The position numbers and the translations under genes were made by a program. A DNA stretch of 64,000 nt from Verrucomicrobiota bacterium. GTDB taxonomy: Bacteria; Verrucomicrobiota; Verrucomicrobiia; Chthoniobacterales; SZAS-18. The notes under the pieces were generated by a model. That model was not told where the DNA came from and did no database searches. It worked only from the letters and a program-made list of their open reading frames with translations. Below are positions 16,914 to 25,588 of this stretch, in pieces. The DNA is taken from assembly GCA_018240025.1 (NCBI GenBank), contig JAFEGM010000003.1:42857-106856 (forward strand), written 5' to 3'. The stretch's first letter is position 1, and the number at the start of each line of letters is the position of its first letter.

Positions 16914-18157
16914 GATCGGAGAGCGGAGGGGTTCGCATCTGCCAGCGCTTTGTCCACTGCCGCGAGCAGGCGAGGCGCCTCGGCGGCCCAGTGGAAGTCG
17001 CTCCCGCCCAAATCCCAGGCCCGCGCGCGCATCGCCTGGAGGCGGGTGGGATCGCCCAGCAGGCGCTGCAGGACGCGACCCAGCTCGGAGGGGTTACGCT
17101 CCGGATACAGCTCGCAGGCCCCTTCCAGTTGGGTCTGCAGGCGGCGATGCGCGATCGTGTCGGTCAGCAGCAGGGCACAGCCTGCCATCAGGCCGGTGAA
17201 CACCTTGTTGCCGATGGCGAGTTGGTGGAACAGCTGCTCGCTCGGCTGGCTGCCGAGGGCGATCTCGTGTTCGGCCGAGAGCGCCACCATGCGGTCGGGG
17301 TGCGCGCGTTCGAGAATTTCCAGGCGCCCCCCGAATCCGAGCTCGGCGGCCAGCGAGCGCAGGTGCGCGACGTAGTCGGGCTGCGCCGTGCCACGGAGCG
17401 CCAGCCCCACCGGCAGGCCGGCGGCCGCGATTCCCCGCAGCAGGGTCTCGGCGCAACTGTGCGGACCGAGGGTTTGCCCAAACCAATAGATCATGGGCAG
17501 TGCGCGGGCGGGCCGCTGCGCGGGCGGCAGGATCCCGTCCCGCTCGGCCAGACGCGGACAATTGTGCAGAACGAAGGCCGGAGCCGTGCTGCCGCTCAGC
17601 TCGCGCGTGCGCTCCACGGCGACCTCGGACATCGAATAGAAAAAGGCCGCCCGCGCGAACAGGCGCCGCTCGATCCGCCGCATCGCTTCGCGCGGTTCGG
17701 AATCGGAGTCGGACAGGAGGTCTTCGACATCGATCGCGAACGGCCGACCGAGCTGGCGGGCGGCTCGGGCGGCCGCGGGCACGGTGTGATGCTGCTGCGC
17801 GATCAGGAGATCGGCCCGGCTGGCGACCGCGAGGCGGGCCAACTGGGGCGTGAAATACGATGCCGCCCAGTCGTCGAACCCCGACCAGAGCCCGAGCGGC
17901 GCCAGTTGGCGGCCGACTTTGTGCCGCAGTCGCAGATACTGCCAGCGCAGGCGGGCAAAGGAGGAGCCGTAGGTCTCCACCGGGCGATTCTCCCAGCCGC
18001 CCGCGCGGGCCAACTCGCGGTCGAGCGCCTCGAATTCCGGCTGATAGCGGGGATGCGCCACGGTCACCCGATGCCCGGCGGCGACGAGGGCGCCGGCACT
18101 GCGCACGAGCCGCGGGTTCCGCGACGGGTGCATCGGGGTCAGAAAGCAGATGTGCAT
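16910..18157 (-). CDS. GT4-like glycosyltransferase
   Basis: A protein of 415 residues. It starts MHICFLTPMHPSRNPRLVRSA, a GT-B opening with the RNPR acceptor-loop motif common in capsule and exopolysaccharide GT4 proteins. DLLIAQQHHTVPAAARAA and FAIDVEDLLSD follow. The C-terminal half has IYWFGQTLGPHSCAETLLRGI and a donor region (EHEIALGSQPSEQLFHQLAIGNKVFTGLMAG) without the canonical E-x7-E, so it is a divergent GT4. It shares 4 bp with the downstream FkbM gene. Confidence 0.8.
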   Translation of the reverse strand: MHICFLTPMHPSRNPRLVRSAGALVAAGHRVTVAHPRYQPEFEALDRELARAGGWENRPVETYGSSFARLRWQYLRLRHKVGRQLAPLGLWSGFDDWAASYFTPQLARLAVASRADLLIAQQHHTVPAAARAARQLGRPFAIDVEDLLSDSDSEPREAMRRIERRLFARAAFFYSMSEVAVERTRELSGSTAPAFVLHNCPRLAERDGILPPAQRPARALPMIYWFGQTLGPHSCAETLLRGIAAAGLPVGLALRGTAQPDYVAHLRSLAAELGFGGRLEILERAHPDRMVALSAEHEIALGSQPSEQLFHQLAIGNKVFTGLMAGCALLLTDTIAHRRLQTQLEGACELYPERNPSELGRVLQRLLGDPTRLQAMRARAWDLGGSDFHWAAEAPRLLAAVDKALADANPSALRS

Positions 18158-18193
18158 TTCCGAGGAAAAAGGGAACGCTGCGTGGCTTCGCGC

Positions 18194-19138
18194 TCAGCGC
18201 TTCAGCAGGTGTTTGATCCGCAGGGTCAGCTTCCAGCCGAGAACTCGGGAGAGCGCGCGAGTCCACCCGCCCATTTCCGGCAGCAGCGTCGAGCCCCCCA
18301 GAGCCTGCGCCCGCTCAGCGGCGGCGGCGGCGACCGCCGGCGCCTGTGCGTACGTGAGATACACGATGCGCTGGAAATGGTTGGCCAAGCCGGCGCGAGT
18401 CCGCGGCGAGTCCTCGTGGGCGAGAAGCCGCCGGCTGATCAGCTCCATCGAATGGAGAATGCCCCGACAGGCACTCTCCCGCCGCAGACTGCTCAGGGTC
18501 CCGGTTTGCTGCGAGCGGTAGTAGCTGCAGCCCGTGGCCGAGAAAGCCAGACCTGTGCTCTCCAGCATGACCCGGCAGAAGTACTCGCCGTCATCGTTGG
18601 GGGAGGGCTGGAGGTCCCAGGGCCCGGCCTTCTCCGCGAGCGACCGCGGCACCAGCCAGGCAGCGGTGTGCATCATCCGGTTCTCGTTCGCGGCGAGCAG
18701 CAGGAATTCCACCGGGTCGAGGTCGCGACAGAGATCGTCGTCGCCGAAACGGACATCCGCCTCCGAGTCGACGAATCGACCCCAACGGCAGGTCGCGACG
18801 TGCCGGTCGCCGAGACCCTGGAGCAGGCGCACCTGACCGGCGATCTTGTCGGGCGAGAGGAGGTCGTCGGCGTCCAGGTACTGCAGATAATCTCCCTGCG
18901 CCGCCGCCAGCGCGGTGTTCCGGGCCACCCCGGCGCCTTGATTGGACTGGCTGAGGACGCGTACGCCGCGCGCCTCGTAGGAGCGAGCCAGCGCGAGCGA
19001 TCCGTCGCGCGATCCGTCATCGACCACGATCAGCTCGCAGCGGGCACCGGTTTGAGCCAGGGCCGATTCGATCGAACGGGCCAGCGTCCGCTCGTTGTTG
19101 AAGCATGGCATCAGGATGGAGACGAGCGGCGAACTCAT
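18194..19138 (-). CDS. GT2-family glycosyltransferase
   Basis: A protein of 314 residues. The GT-A N-terminus is VSILMPCFNNERTL. LIVVDDGSRDGS (37-48) binds the nucleotide, QGAGVARNTALAAAQGDYLQYLDADD ends in the metal-binding D-x-D-D at 89-92, and NDDGEYFCRVML is a late conserved acidic block. Inverting transfer of a sugar from a nucleotide donor in the cytoplasm; sugar unknown. It overlaps the upstream GMC oxidoreductase gene by 4 bp (19135-19138). Confidence 0.9.
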   Translation of the reverse strand: MSSPLVSILMPCFNNERTLARSIESALAQTGARCELIVVDDGSRDGSLALARSYEARGVRVLSQSNQGAGVARNTALAAAQGDYLQYLDADDLLSPDKIAGQVRLLQGLGDRHVATCRWGRFVDSEADVRFGDDDLCRDLDPVEFLLLAANENRMMHTAAWLVPRSLAEKAGPWDLQPSPNDDGEYFCRVMLESTGLAFSATGCSYYRSQQTGTLSSLRRESACRGILHSMELISRRLLAHEDSPRTRAGLANHFQRIVYLTYAQAPAVAAAAAERAQALGGSTLLPEMGGWTRALSRVLGWKLTLRIKHLLKR

Positions 19139-20718
19139 GAGCCGGTCAGCTCCTTCCGCAGACGCGCCGCCAGGCGGTAGGTCAGCGCAAGCAGGGTGAA
19201 TGTGGGATTCGAGGAACCTCCCGTGGGAAAGACCGAACTGCTCGCGATCGAGAGATTCGGTAAACCGTGCACCCGGCAGTGCGCGTCCACCACGCCGTGC
19301 CGCGGATCCTCATGCATGCGGGTGGTGCCGATGTGATGATTGAGATCCCCCGTGATGGCCAGCCAACCCTCCGCGTCGTCGTCGCGGGCCGGCAGGGTCG
19401 ACTCGAAGCGGGCCAGACCGGCCCGCTCCAACTGAGCGCCCGCCAGCGTCGAGAAGCAGCGGGCCGTGCGCCAGCTGGCCTCGGTCGGCTTCCAGGTGAG
19501 TCGCGTGCGCGGCAGCCCGAGGGCGTCGCATTCTTCCGCCAGCTGGATCCTGCTCTCGGGGTTCGGCTCCTGCTCGACATGAGCCTCGAGTCGGATGGGA
19601 CCGCCACGCGGAACGAAGGCTCGACGCCGAACGGCGAAGCGCCAGCCGGCGGCCGCGATGGTGCCGAGCTGGCGGGGATCCAGGCGGACGCCTTTGCGCG
19701 GGACGGGGTTCCACTTTCGCAGGACCAGCGCGCGGGCCACGTCCTTCAGGAACTGCGCCAGCGACTCGGGCTCGATCTCCGGAATGACGTTGACGAGCGC
19801 GTTGAGGATCCCCTCCCGCTGCTGGAACTCGGGATGGGCCAGCAGCTTCGGGAAGAACTTCGCGCCATCGTGGTAGGAGAGATCGAAGGCGTCGTGCAGC
19901 CCGGCGCGATTCAGCGGCGTCAGCCGGCCGCACGCGACGGAGGCGTGGTCCTGAAAATAGCGGCCGACCAGATCGTGCGCGTTCCCCAGGCCGGCCGGCC
20001 AGCGCGAGCGGGATACCAGCAGCAGGCGGGCCGATTCGATGCCGCCGGCGCAGAGCACGAACTCACGCGCGGTCACGCGGGCCTTGCGCCCGTTCAGCGA
20101 GCGCACCTCGACCGCTTCGATGCGGGTGCCGCCGGTATCGGGCAGGATCTCGGAGACATTGGCGTGCTGCCAGATGAACACATTGGGAGCCGCGGCGAGC
20201 TCTCCTCGATACGCCCGGGCAAAGTCGGGCTGTGGACTCCACTGCGAGGCCGCGTATTCCACGGTGCCCGGCGCGAAACTGGGCAGGCGGCGCCCGGCGA
20301 AATGGGCGATGCGGGCGTCGAAGTGCGGTTCGCGCAGGCCCATGATGGCGCGCGCAGCCGCATAGTGCGGGACCAGATCGGCTTCGCCGATGGGCCAGCC
20401 GGAATGCGGTACCCAAGGGCGATGGGCAAAGTCGATCGCCTGCAACGGCAGCGCCTGCCCGCCCCAGATCGTGGTCGTGCCCCCGAAGCGCCGGGTGCGC
20501 CCGCTGTGGATACCAGCGTGGGGGCGGCCCGACACGAGCGAGCGCTGGAGATCCTCCGTGGCTTCCTCACGCCGCCCCCCGCCGCTCTCGAGGATGGCGA
20601 CGCGCAAACCGCTCGGAGCCAGCGCGCGCGCCAGCGCGATGCCGGCGGCGCCGGCACCGATCAGACAAACGTCGAATCCCTCTGTCGGGATTGGATCCGA
20701 CTCGAAGTCGAGCATCAT
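19135..20718 (-). CDS. GMC-family FAD-dependent oxidoreductase
   Basis: A protein of 527 residues. The FAD-binding GAGAAG (21-26) in DVCLIGAGAAGIALARAL is followed by RRFGGTTTIWGGQALPL (flavin-side loop). EFVLCAGGIESARLLL is the second GMC signature. The C-terminal DLNHHIGTTRM, with NLSIASSSVFPTGGSSNPTFT, carries the catalytic His/Asn pair. GMC enzymes oxidise alcohols, including sugar hydroxyls. In this locus the substrate may be a sugar nucleotide, glycolipid or polysaccharide end. It overlaps the downstream GT2 gene and the upstream aldo/keto reductase gene by 4 bp each, so the oxidoreductase pair is probably a functional unit. Confidence 0.89.
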   Translation of the reverse strand: MMLDFESDPIPTEGFDVCLIGAGAAGIALARALAPSGLRVAILESGGGRREEATEDLQRSLVSGRPHAGIHSGRTRRFGGTTTIWGGQALPLQAIDFAHRPWVPHSGWPIGEADLVPHYAAARAIMGLREPHFDARIAHFAGRRLPSFAPGTVEYAASQWSPQPDFARAYRGELAAAPNVFIWQHANVSEILPDTGGTRIEAVEVRSLNGRKARVTAREFVLCAGGIESARLLLVSRSRWPAGLGNAHDLVGRYFQDHASVACGRLTPLNRAGLHDAFDLSYHDGAKFFPKLLAHPEFQQREGILNALVNVIPEIEPESLAQFLKDVARALVLRKWNPVPRKGVRLDPRQLGTIAAAGWRFAVRRRAFVPRGGPIRLEAHVEQEPNPESRIQLAEECDALGLPRTRLTWKPTEASWRTARCFSTLAGAQLERAGLARFESTLPARDDDAEGWLAITGDLNHHIGTTRMHEDPRHGVVDAHCRVHGLPNLSIASSSVFPTGGSSNPTFTLLALTYRLAARLRKELTGS

Positions 20719-21650
20719 GGGGCGGTTTGCGACTGGAGCAGGGCCCCGATTTTGGCCGCGGTCGCGAACAGAGCCGGGTCCTGCGCGGCGGCGACGTGCG
20801 CGCGAATTCGAGCCGGGTTGCGAGTGGCAAAGAGGACGAGGCCGTGCGGATTGTTCACCAGCGCGAGCACGAGCAGCAGAGTCGCCAATCGCTCGCGGTC
20901 GCGGGGGTCCACGTCCAAGTCTTTGGCCAGGGGCTGCGCTCCGGGTTCCGCCAGGCGTTGGATCAGGACAGGCAGTGCCTGTCCGACTCCCCCGAAGGTG
21001 GAGATCAGCCGCCCCGGGGCCGTGCAGCGTGCGACTCTTGCTCCCGCCGGATCGCTCTCGAACTGCAGGAAGTCCGCAAATGCCGGCTCCTGTTGAGCGA
21101 TGGTCTCGGCGCGCTCGCCGGTCGCGCCCACCCCAAAGGCGCCTACGCGGCCATCGGCTTTCGCGGTGCGCAGGAAATCGAGCAAGCCCGGCCGGCGCGT
21201 GTCGTCCAAGTGCGGTTCGTGCAGCAGGAAAAAGTCGACCCGCTCGCGACGAAGTTGGCGCAGGCTGGCCAGCAGGCTGCGTTCGGCCGACACGGGATCG
21301 AAGGCACCGTGCGCCACCATTTTCGAGGCGCCACGCGAGAGCAGACGCTTGAGCCCAGGGCTCAGCGCGGCGAGCCGGCGGGCGAACCCCATGATGAAGG
21401 AGCCGCGTGCCAGCGCTGGCGGGGGTTGAATCCCGAACTTCGTCGTGACGGTGAAATTGCCCCCGTGCGCGGCCAGAAACTCGCCCAGCAGCGGCTCGAC
21501 CACTCCGTATCCGTAATACGGCGAGGTATCGAAGTGAGTGATCCCGGCAGAGGCGGCCGCCTCGAGCAAAGCCAGCCGCTCGGCGCGCGTCTCGCAGCCC
21601 ATCAGCGCGGGGGTGCCGAACCCGAGTCGGGCGAAGGGGAGGTCAGGCAT
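20715..21650 (-). CDS. Aldo/keto reductase
   Basis: A protein of 311 residues with the (beta/alpha)8 pattern. ITHFDTSPYYGYG carries the catalytic Asp and Tyr, TVTTKFG the Lys, and DFFLLHEPHLDD the His, so the tetrad is complete. Members reduce carbonyls with NADPH. It is sandwiched between an acyltransferase gene (8-bp overlap) and the GMC oxidoreductase gene (4-bp overlap). An attractive idea is that the GMC enzyme oxidises a hydroxyl and this enzyme reduces the keto product with the other stereochemistry; that is inference. Confidence 0.89.
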   Translation of the reverse strand: MPDLPFARLGFGTPALMGCETRAERLALLEAAASAGITHFDTSPYYGYGVVEPLLGEFLAAHGGNFTVTTKFGIQPPPALARGSFIMGFARRLAALSPGLKRLLSRGASKMVAHGAFDPVSAERSLLASLRQLRRERVDFFLLHEPHLDDTRRPGLLDFLRTAKADGRVGAFGVGATGERAETIAQQEPAFADFLQFESDPAGARVARCTAPGRLISTFGGVGQALPVLIQRLAEPGAQPLAKDLDVDPRDRERLATLLLVLALVNNPHGLVLFATRNPARIRAHVAAAQDPALFATAAKIGALLQSQTAP

Positions 21651-22773
21651 GGGAAGAAGCTGGCGTCTCCACGGGGCTCCGGCCGCGGTGCTTCCGGGCT
21701 AGCGCGGGTCGCTCCAGCAGGTGCCAACTCAAAGCGGCGAAGAGGAGGGTCGTGCCCAGACTGAGGGCGAAGAATCCCAAGCAGCCGGTGGAGGAGTGCA
21801 GTCCGAAATGGAGGAGCACCTGTTGGACAGGCCAACCGTAGATGTAGAGCCCGTAGCTGTAGTCGCCCTTCAGCCATCCTTCCCAGCCCGCCAGCCAGGG
21901 CCGTGCGCCGACCCCGAACACCACCAGCGGCAGCAGAACGACCGAGAGCGCATAATGAAATTCGGTCGGCCACAGACAAACCAGCGCGCCAGCAGCCGCG
22001 AGCGCTGCCCAAACGGGCACCTGGGGAATTCCGCGGGGTCCGAACCAGATCGACCACACGACCCCGGCCAGAAAATGGAAGCACATTTCGCGGTTGAGGC
22101 CGTAGACGACCTTGGCCAGCAACTCGGGCAGCGTGTCGTAGGGAATCAGCCGCACCGCGAGGGCGAGGGCGAGTGAGGTGCCCAGCATGGCGAGGCCGAA
22201 GGTACGACGACGGGTGAGCCAGCCCGCCCAGCCCGCGAGGCCGAGAAGCAGGTAGCAGCCGACCTCGTACGGCAGGGTCCAGAGGGGACCGTTCCAGTCG
22301 GGCGAAAAAGGGTTCTTGGTGAGCAAATCCCCGATCACGATTTGCCCGCGCGGATAGACGAGATTGGCGAGGAGGTAGCGGAGCGGTCCCGGCTGCAGTC
22401 CGAAGAAACTCACCTCGGAGCGTCCCGGGAAGAAGTGCACCAGGGCAGCGAAGCCGAAGGCGGTCAGGGCGAGACACCCCCAAAGTCCGGGGAAGATCCG
22501 CAGAGCGCGATGCCAGAGGAAGGTCGGCAAAGACTGCAGTCGCTGCCAGCTCTGGCCGATCAGAAACCCGCTCAGCGTGAAGAAGGCGTGCACCGCCAGC
22601 CCGCCGAACGAGAGGGAACCCGCGCTCCACTTTTGCAGCGGGTCCTCTCCAAAGCCCGCCAGCTGGAACGAGTGCGAATAGATCACGGTGGCCGCGAGGA
22701 CGAAGCGGAGAAAAGACAGCGAGTTCCCCCCGCCGTCTGGACTGAGCCCGTTGGGGGAGGGGGAGTCCGACAT
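21643..22773 (-). CDS. Acyltransferase-3 family membrane O-acyltransferase (2 of 2)
   Basis: A protein of 376 residues from the ATG at 22773. FLRFVLAATVIYSHSF holds the TM1 Arg and His, VHAFFTLSGFLIGQSW is TM2, and WHRALRIFPGLWGCL is the Arg loop. Further on, DWNGPLWTLPYEVGCYLLLG is the conserved LWxLxxE segment. About ten membrane segments. It probably adds acetyl or another short acyl group to the surface glycan or its lipid-linked precursor. The open frame extends to 22965, but the N-terminal extension is arginine/proline-rich shadow sequence. About 100 bp without a gene precedes it. Confidence 0.87.
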   Translation of the reverse strand: MSDSPSPNGLSPDGGGNSLSFLRFVLAATVIYSHSFQLAGFGEDPLQKWSAGSLSFGGLAVHAFFTLSGFLIGQSWQRLQSLPTFLWHRALRIFPGLWGCLALTAFGFAALVHFFPGRSEVSFFGLQPGPLRYLLANLVYPRGQIVIGDLLTKNPFSPDWNGPLWTLPYEVGCYLLLGLAGWAGWLTRRRTFGLAMLGTSLALALAVRLIPYDTLPELLAKVVYGLNREMCFHFLAGVVWSIWFGPRGIPQVPVWAALAAAGALVCLWPTEFHYALSVVLLPLVVFGVGARPWLAGWEGWLKGDYSYGLYIYGWPVQQVLLHFGLHSSTGCLGFFALSLGTTLLFAALSWHLLERPALARKHRGRSPVETPASSHA

Positions 22774-22876
22774 TGGTGGTTCGGGCGAAAGGCCGCGGAG
22801 AGGAGCCGTCTTGGGCCTCGACGACCGGTGACTGCAGAGCCACCAGCCGGCCCGCGGAGCGGGCGATGCTCGCCGA

Positions 22877-23830
22877 TCAACCGGCGGTTTCCCGTCCGGA
22901 GTTTCCCGCGATCGCCGCCTGGCCTTCCAGCTGACCGGCCACCCGCGCCCAGGCAATGCGCGCACTCGGTCCGCTCCAGGGCCGCGTTCGGAGCCAGCCG
23001 CGGGCGAGGCGGAACGGCAGCGTCCAAGGCGGAATGGCCGCCCAGGGGCATAGCCCGTGGATGTGCAGCATCTGCACGAACGTCTTCATCATGGCCCGCT
23101 GCAGGCGCGACAGGTAGTCCACGGTCGTTCGGGCCGGCGGCATGAGGTGTACGAAGCTCAGGGACGGAAAGTGGCCGATGCTGTAGCCGTGCTTCAGCGC
23201 GGTCAGGATCATGTCGTTGTCCCCGCTCGAGGCGAGCGATTTGCCGGCGCGGTCGAGCGAACTGCGCAGCGCGCTCTGCTCGACCTCAGCCGCATACTTC
23301 AAGGCCGTCTCCCGACGCAGCACCATGCCTGCCCCCAGGGGCGCGCAGCTCGGATAGGCCTGGACGGGCGGGTCGACGATGACCGGCTCTCCCGGTACGT
23401 TTTTGAGCGCCAGCAGGTTGTGGAATTCCGCCACCCAAGGCGCAGGTTCCACGTCGAAGCGCGGGAAGGCATTTCCGCCGATGATGCCCAGGCGCGGATG
23501 GCTGGCGAGCAGACGGACGACCTCTTCGAAATAGTTCGGCGCCAGCACATTGTCGTCGGCCACCGTGACAATGATGTCGGCCTGGGCCGCATGGAACCCG
23601 CACAGCAGCGCGCGGGTCAGCCCCAGCTGAGGCTCGACCACGACCCGGGCGTGCGGATGCCAGGAGAGGTCGAAGCGGCCCTCGACCGGCGGCTCGGAGC
23701 GGTTGTCGACGATGATGAGCTCCCAGCGCGCCAGCGGCAGGGTTTGCGCCTGCAGCGCGGCCAGCGTTTCCGTCAGGTACGACGTCCGCGGATTGTGCGT
23801 CGGCAGGACGACCGAAATCTCGAATTCCAT
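22877..23830 (-). CDS. GT2-family glycosyltransferase
   Basis: A protein of 317 residues. ISVVLPTHNPRTSYLTETL is the GT2 N-terminus, ELIIVDNRS the nucleotide loop, and ADIIVTVADDNVLAPNYFEE carries the metal motif as D-D-N at 92-94 rather than D-x-D. FPRFDVEPAPWVAEF is typical of exopolysaccharide GT2 proteins. Sugar specificity is unknown. It starts 11 bp after the DegT aminotransferase stop, linking it to the amino-sugar cassette. Confidence 0.88.
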   Translation of the reverse strand: MEFEISVVLPTHNPRTSYLTETLAALQAQTLPLARWELIIVDNRSEPPVEGRFDLSWHPHARVVVEPQLGLTRALLCGFHAAQADIIVTVADDNVLAPNYFEEVVRLLASHPRLGIIGGNAFPRFDVEPAPWVAEFHNLLALKNVPGEPVIVDPPVQAYPSCAPLGAGMVLRRETALKYAAEVEQSALRSSLDRAGKSLASSGDNDMILTALKHGYSIGHFPSLSFVHLMPPARTTVDYLSRLQRAMMKTFVQMLHIHGLCPWAAIPPWTLPFRLARGWLRTRPWSGPSARIAWARVAGQLEGQAAIAGNSGRETAG

Positions 23831-23841
23831 GTCGACTCGGC

Positions 23842-24969
23842 TCAGAACGCGGCACAGACGGCGGCCACGCGCCGCACTTCCTCCTCGGTGATCTCCGGGA
23901 ACATCGGCAGCGAGAGGAGACGCGGCGCCATGGCCTCGGTGACGGGGAAGCTCCCCTCACGGTGACCGAGATCGCGGTAAGCCTCCTGCAGGTGCACCGG
24001 TACGGGATAGTGAATGCCGTGCTGGATGCCCTCGGCGTCGAGCGCCGCCTGCAGGCCCGCGCGGTCGTCGGTCTGCACCACGTACAAATGCCAAACCGGC
24101 TCCGCCCACGGCGCGACCTTCGGCAGAACCAGGCGGGTGCCGGCGAGCAGCTCCGTGTAGAGCGCGGCGGCGGCCCGACGCTGCTCGTTCCAACGCGCCA
24201 AGTGCGGCAGCTTCACCCGCAGGATGGCGGCCTGGACGGTGTCGAGGCGCGAATTGAAACCACGCACGAGGTGCACGTATTTCACCTTCTGCCCGTAGTT
24301 GCGGAGCAGGGAGAGACGTTCGGCCAGGGCAGGGGAATTGGTCACCACCGCGCCGCCGTCGCCGTAGGCGCCGAGGTTTTTGCCCGGATAGAAGCTGAAG
24401 CAGCCGACGTCGCCGAAGGTGCCGACCGTGCGGCCCTTGTACTTGGCGCCATGGGCCTGCGCCACATCCTCGATGACCGCCAGCTTCCGGTCGCGCGCGA
24501 TGGCCAGGAGCGGATCGAGATCGGCCGGCTGCCCGTACAGATGCACCGGCAGCAGCGCCTTGGTGCGGGGAGTGAGCGCGCGTTCGACCGCGGCGAGATC
24601 GAGGTTGTAGGTCTCCGGATCGCAATCCACCAGGACGGGGGTGGCGCCCGCCAACGAGATGGCCAGCACGCTGGCGATGTAGGTGTTGGCCTGGACGATC
24701 ACCTCGTCGCCCGCGCCGACGCCGGCGGCGAGCAGGGCGAGATGCAGGGCATCGGTGCCATCGCCCACTCCGAGGCAATGCGCGGCGCCGATGAACTGCG
24801 CGTACTCCTTTTCGAACTCGCGGGTGTCCTCGCCCAGGATGTAGTCGCCGCGGCCCAGCGCGCGCAGGACGGCGGCGTCCATCTCGGGCTGGAGATTGCG
24901 GTACTGGCGCTTGAGGTCGACGAATTGGATCGGGGGCATGAGACGGGGCGAGGAAGGCAGAGCGGACAT
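23842..24969 (-). CDS. DegT/DnrJ/EryC1/StrS-family sugar aminotransferase (PLP)
   Basis: A protein of 375 residues. [15 protein letters not shown] opens the family, [13 protein letters not shown] binds PLP phosphate, [15 protein letters not shown] holds the PLP-contacting Asp, and [16 protein letters not shown] carries the Schiff-base Lys. [14 protein letters not shown] ends the substrate loop. The enzyme transaminates a keto sugar nucleotide, most likely at C3 given the oxidoreductase and acetyltransferase upstream (WbpE- or FdtB-like). Family members usually start at the second Met (24939), so the first ten residues may not be translated. It follows the acetyltransferase gene by 4 bp. Confidence 0.9.
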   Translation of the reverse strand: MSALPSSPRLMPPIQFVDLKRQYRNLQPEMDAAVLRALGRGDYILGEDTREFEKEYAQFIGAAHCLGVGDGTDALHLALLAAGVGAGDEVIVQANTYIASVLAISLAGATPVLVDCDPETYNLDLAAVERALTPRTKALLPVHLYGQPADLDPLLAIARDRKLAVIEDVAQAHGAKYKGRTVGTFGDVGCFSFYPGKNLGAYGDGGAVVTNSPALAERLSLLRNYGQKVKYVHLVRGFNSRLDTVQAAILRVKLPHLARWNEQRRAAAALYTELLAGTRLVLPKVAPWAEPVWHLYVVQTDDRAGLQAALDAEGIQHGIHYPVPVHLQEAYRDLGHREGSFPVTEAMAPRLLSLPMFPEITEEEVRRVAAVCAAF

Positions 24970-24973
24970 GAAA

Positions 24974-25579
24974 TCAGGGGGCGAGCGGGTGCAGCCGGTC
25001 GTCGCGCAATTCGTAGCGGTTGCCGGTTTCCGGGCAGGTCGTCTGCTGGCGCTCGTCGAAGACGAGCCGGGTGCCGGCGGCCGAAACCCAGCCGACGACC
25101 CGCGCCGGGACGCCGGCCACTAGGGCATGCGCCGGGACGTCGCGGGTGACGACCGCGCCGGCCGCCACCAGCGCCGCGCGGCCGATGGTCACGCCGCAGA
25201 CGATGGTGGCGTTCGCGCCGATGCTGGCGCCCTGCTCGACGCGGGTGCGGACGAGCCAGTTGCCCTGGGCGTAGCGCGCCACGGCCGCCGGATTGCGCGG
25301 CGAGCGCGGGGCGAGGTCGTTGGTGAAGACCGCGGCGGGGCCGACGAAGACATCGTCCTCGATGGTCACGCCATCCCAGATCAGAACCTGGTTTTTGATC
25401 GTGACGCGGTCGCCCACGACGGCACCGCTTTCGAGGAAGGCGTGATCGCCCACGTTGCAGTCGCGCCCCAGCCGGGCGCCTTTCATGACGTGGGCGAAGG
25501 CCCAGATGCGCGTGCCGGCGCCGATTTGTTCGGATTCAGCCAGCGCGGCCGGGTGGACGAAATAGGGAGTCTCGGACAT
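24974..25579 (-). CDS. Left-handed beta-helix N-acetyltransferase for an amino sugar (WbpD/FdtC-like)
   Basis: A protein of 201 residues with hexapeptide repeats from residue 8 on. [51 protein letters not shown] and [17 protein letters not shown] form the beta helix. FTNDLAPRS is the loop seen in acetyl-CoA-dependent 3-amino-sugar acetyltransferases. It lies between the Gfo/Idh oxidoreductase and DegT aminotransferase genes, so it should acetylate the amino group those enzymes create. The product could be a 3-acetamido uronic acid (Wbp route) or a 3-acetamido-3,6-dideoxyhexose (Fdt/Qdt route). Confidence 0.88.
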   Translation of the reverse strand: MSETPYFVHPAALAESEQIGAGTRIWAFAHVMKGARLGRDCNVGDHAFLESGAVVGDRVTIKNQVLIWDGVTIEDDVFVGPAAVFTNDLAPRSPRNPAAVARYAQGNWLVRTRVEQGASIGANATIVCGVTIGRAALVAAGAVVTRDVPAHALVAGVPARVVGWVSAAGTRLVFDERQQTTCPETGNRYELRDDRLHPLAP

Positions 25580-25588
25580 GCGGGGAAA

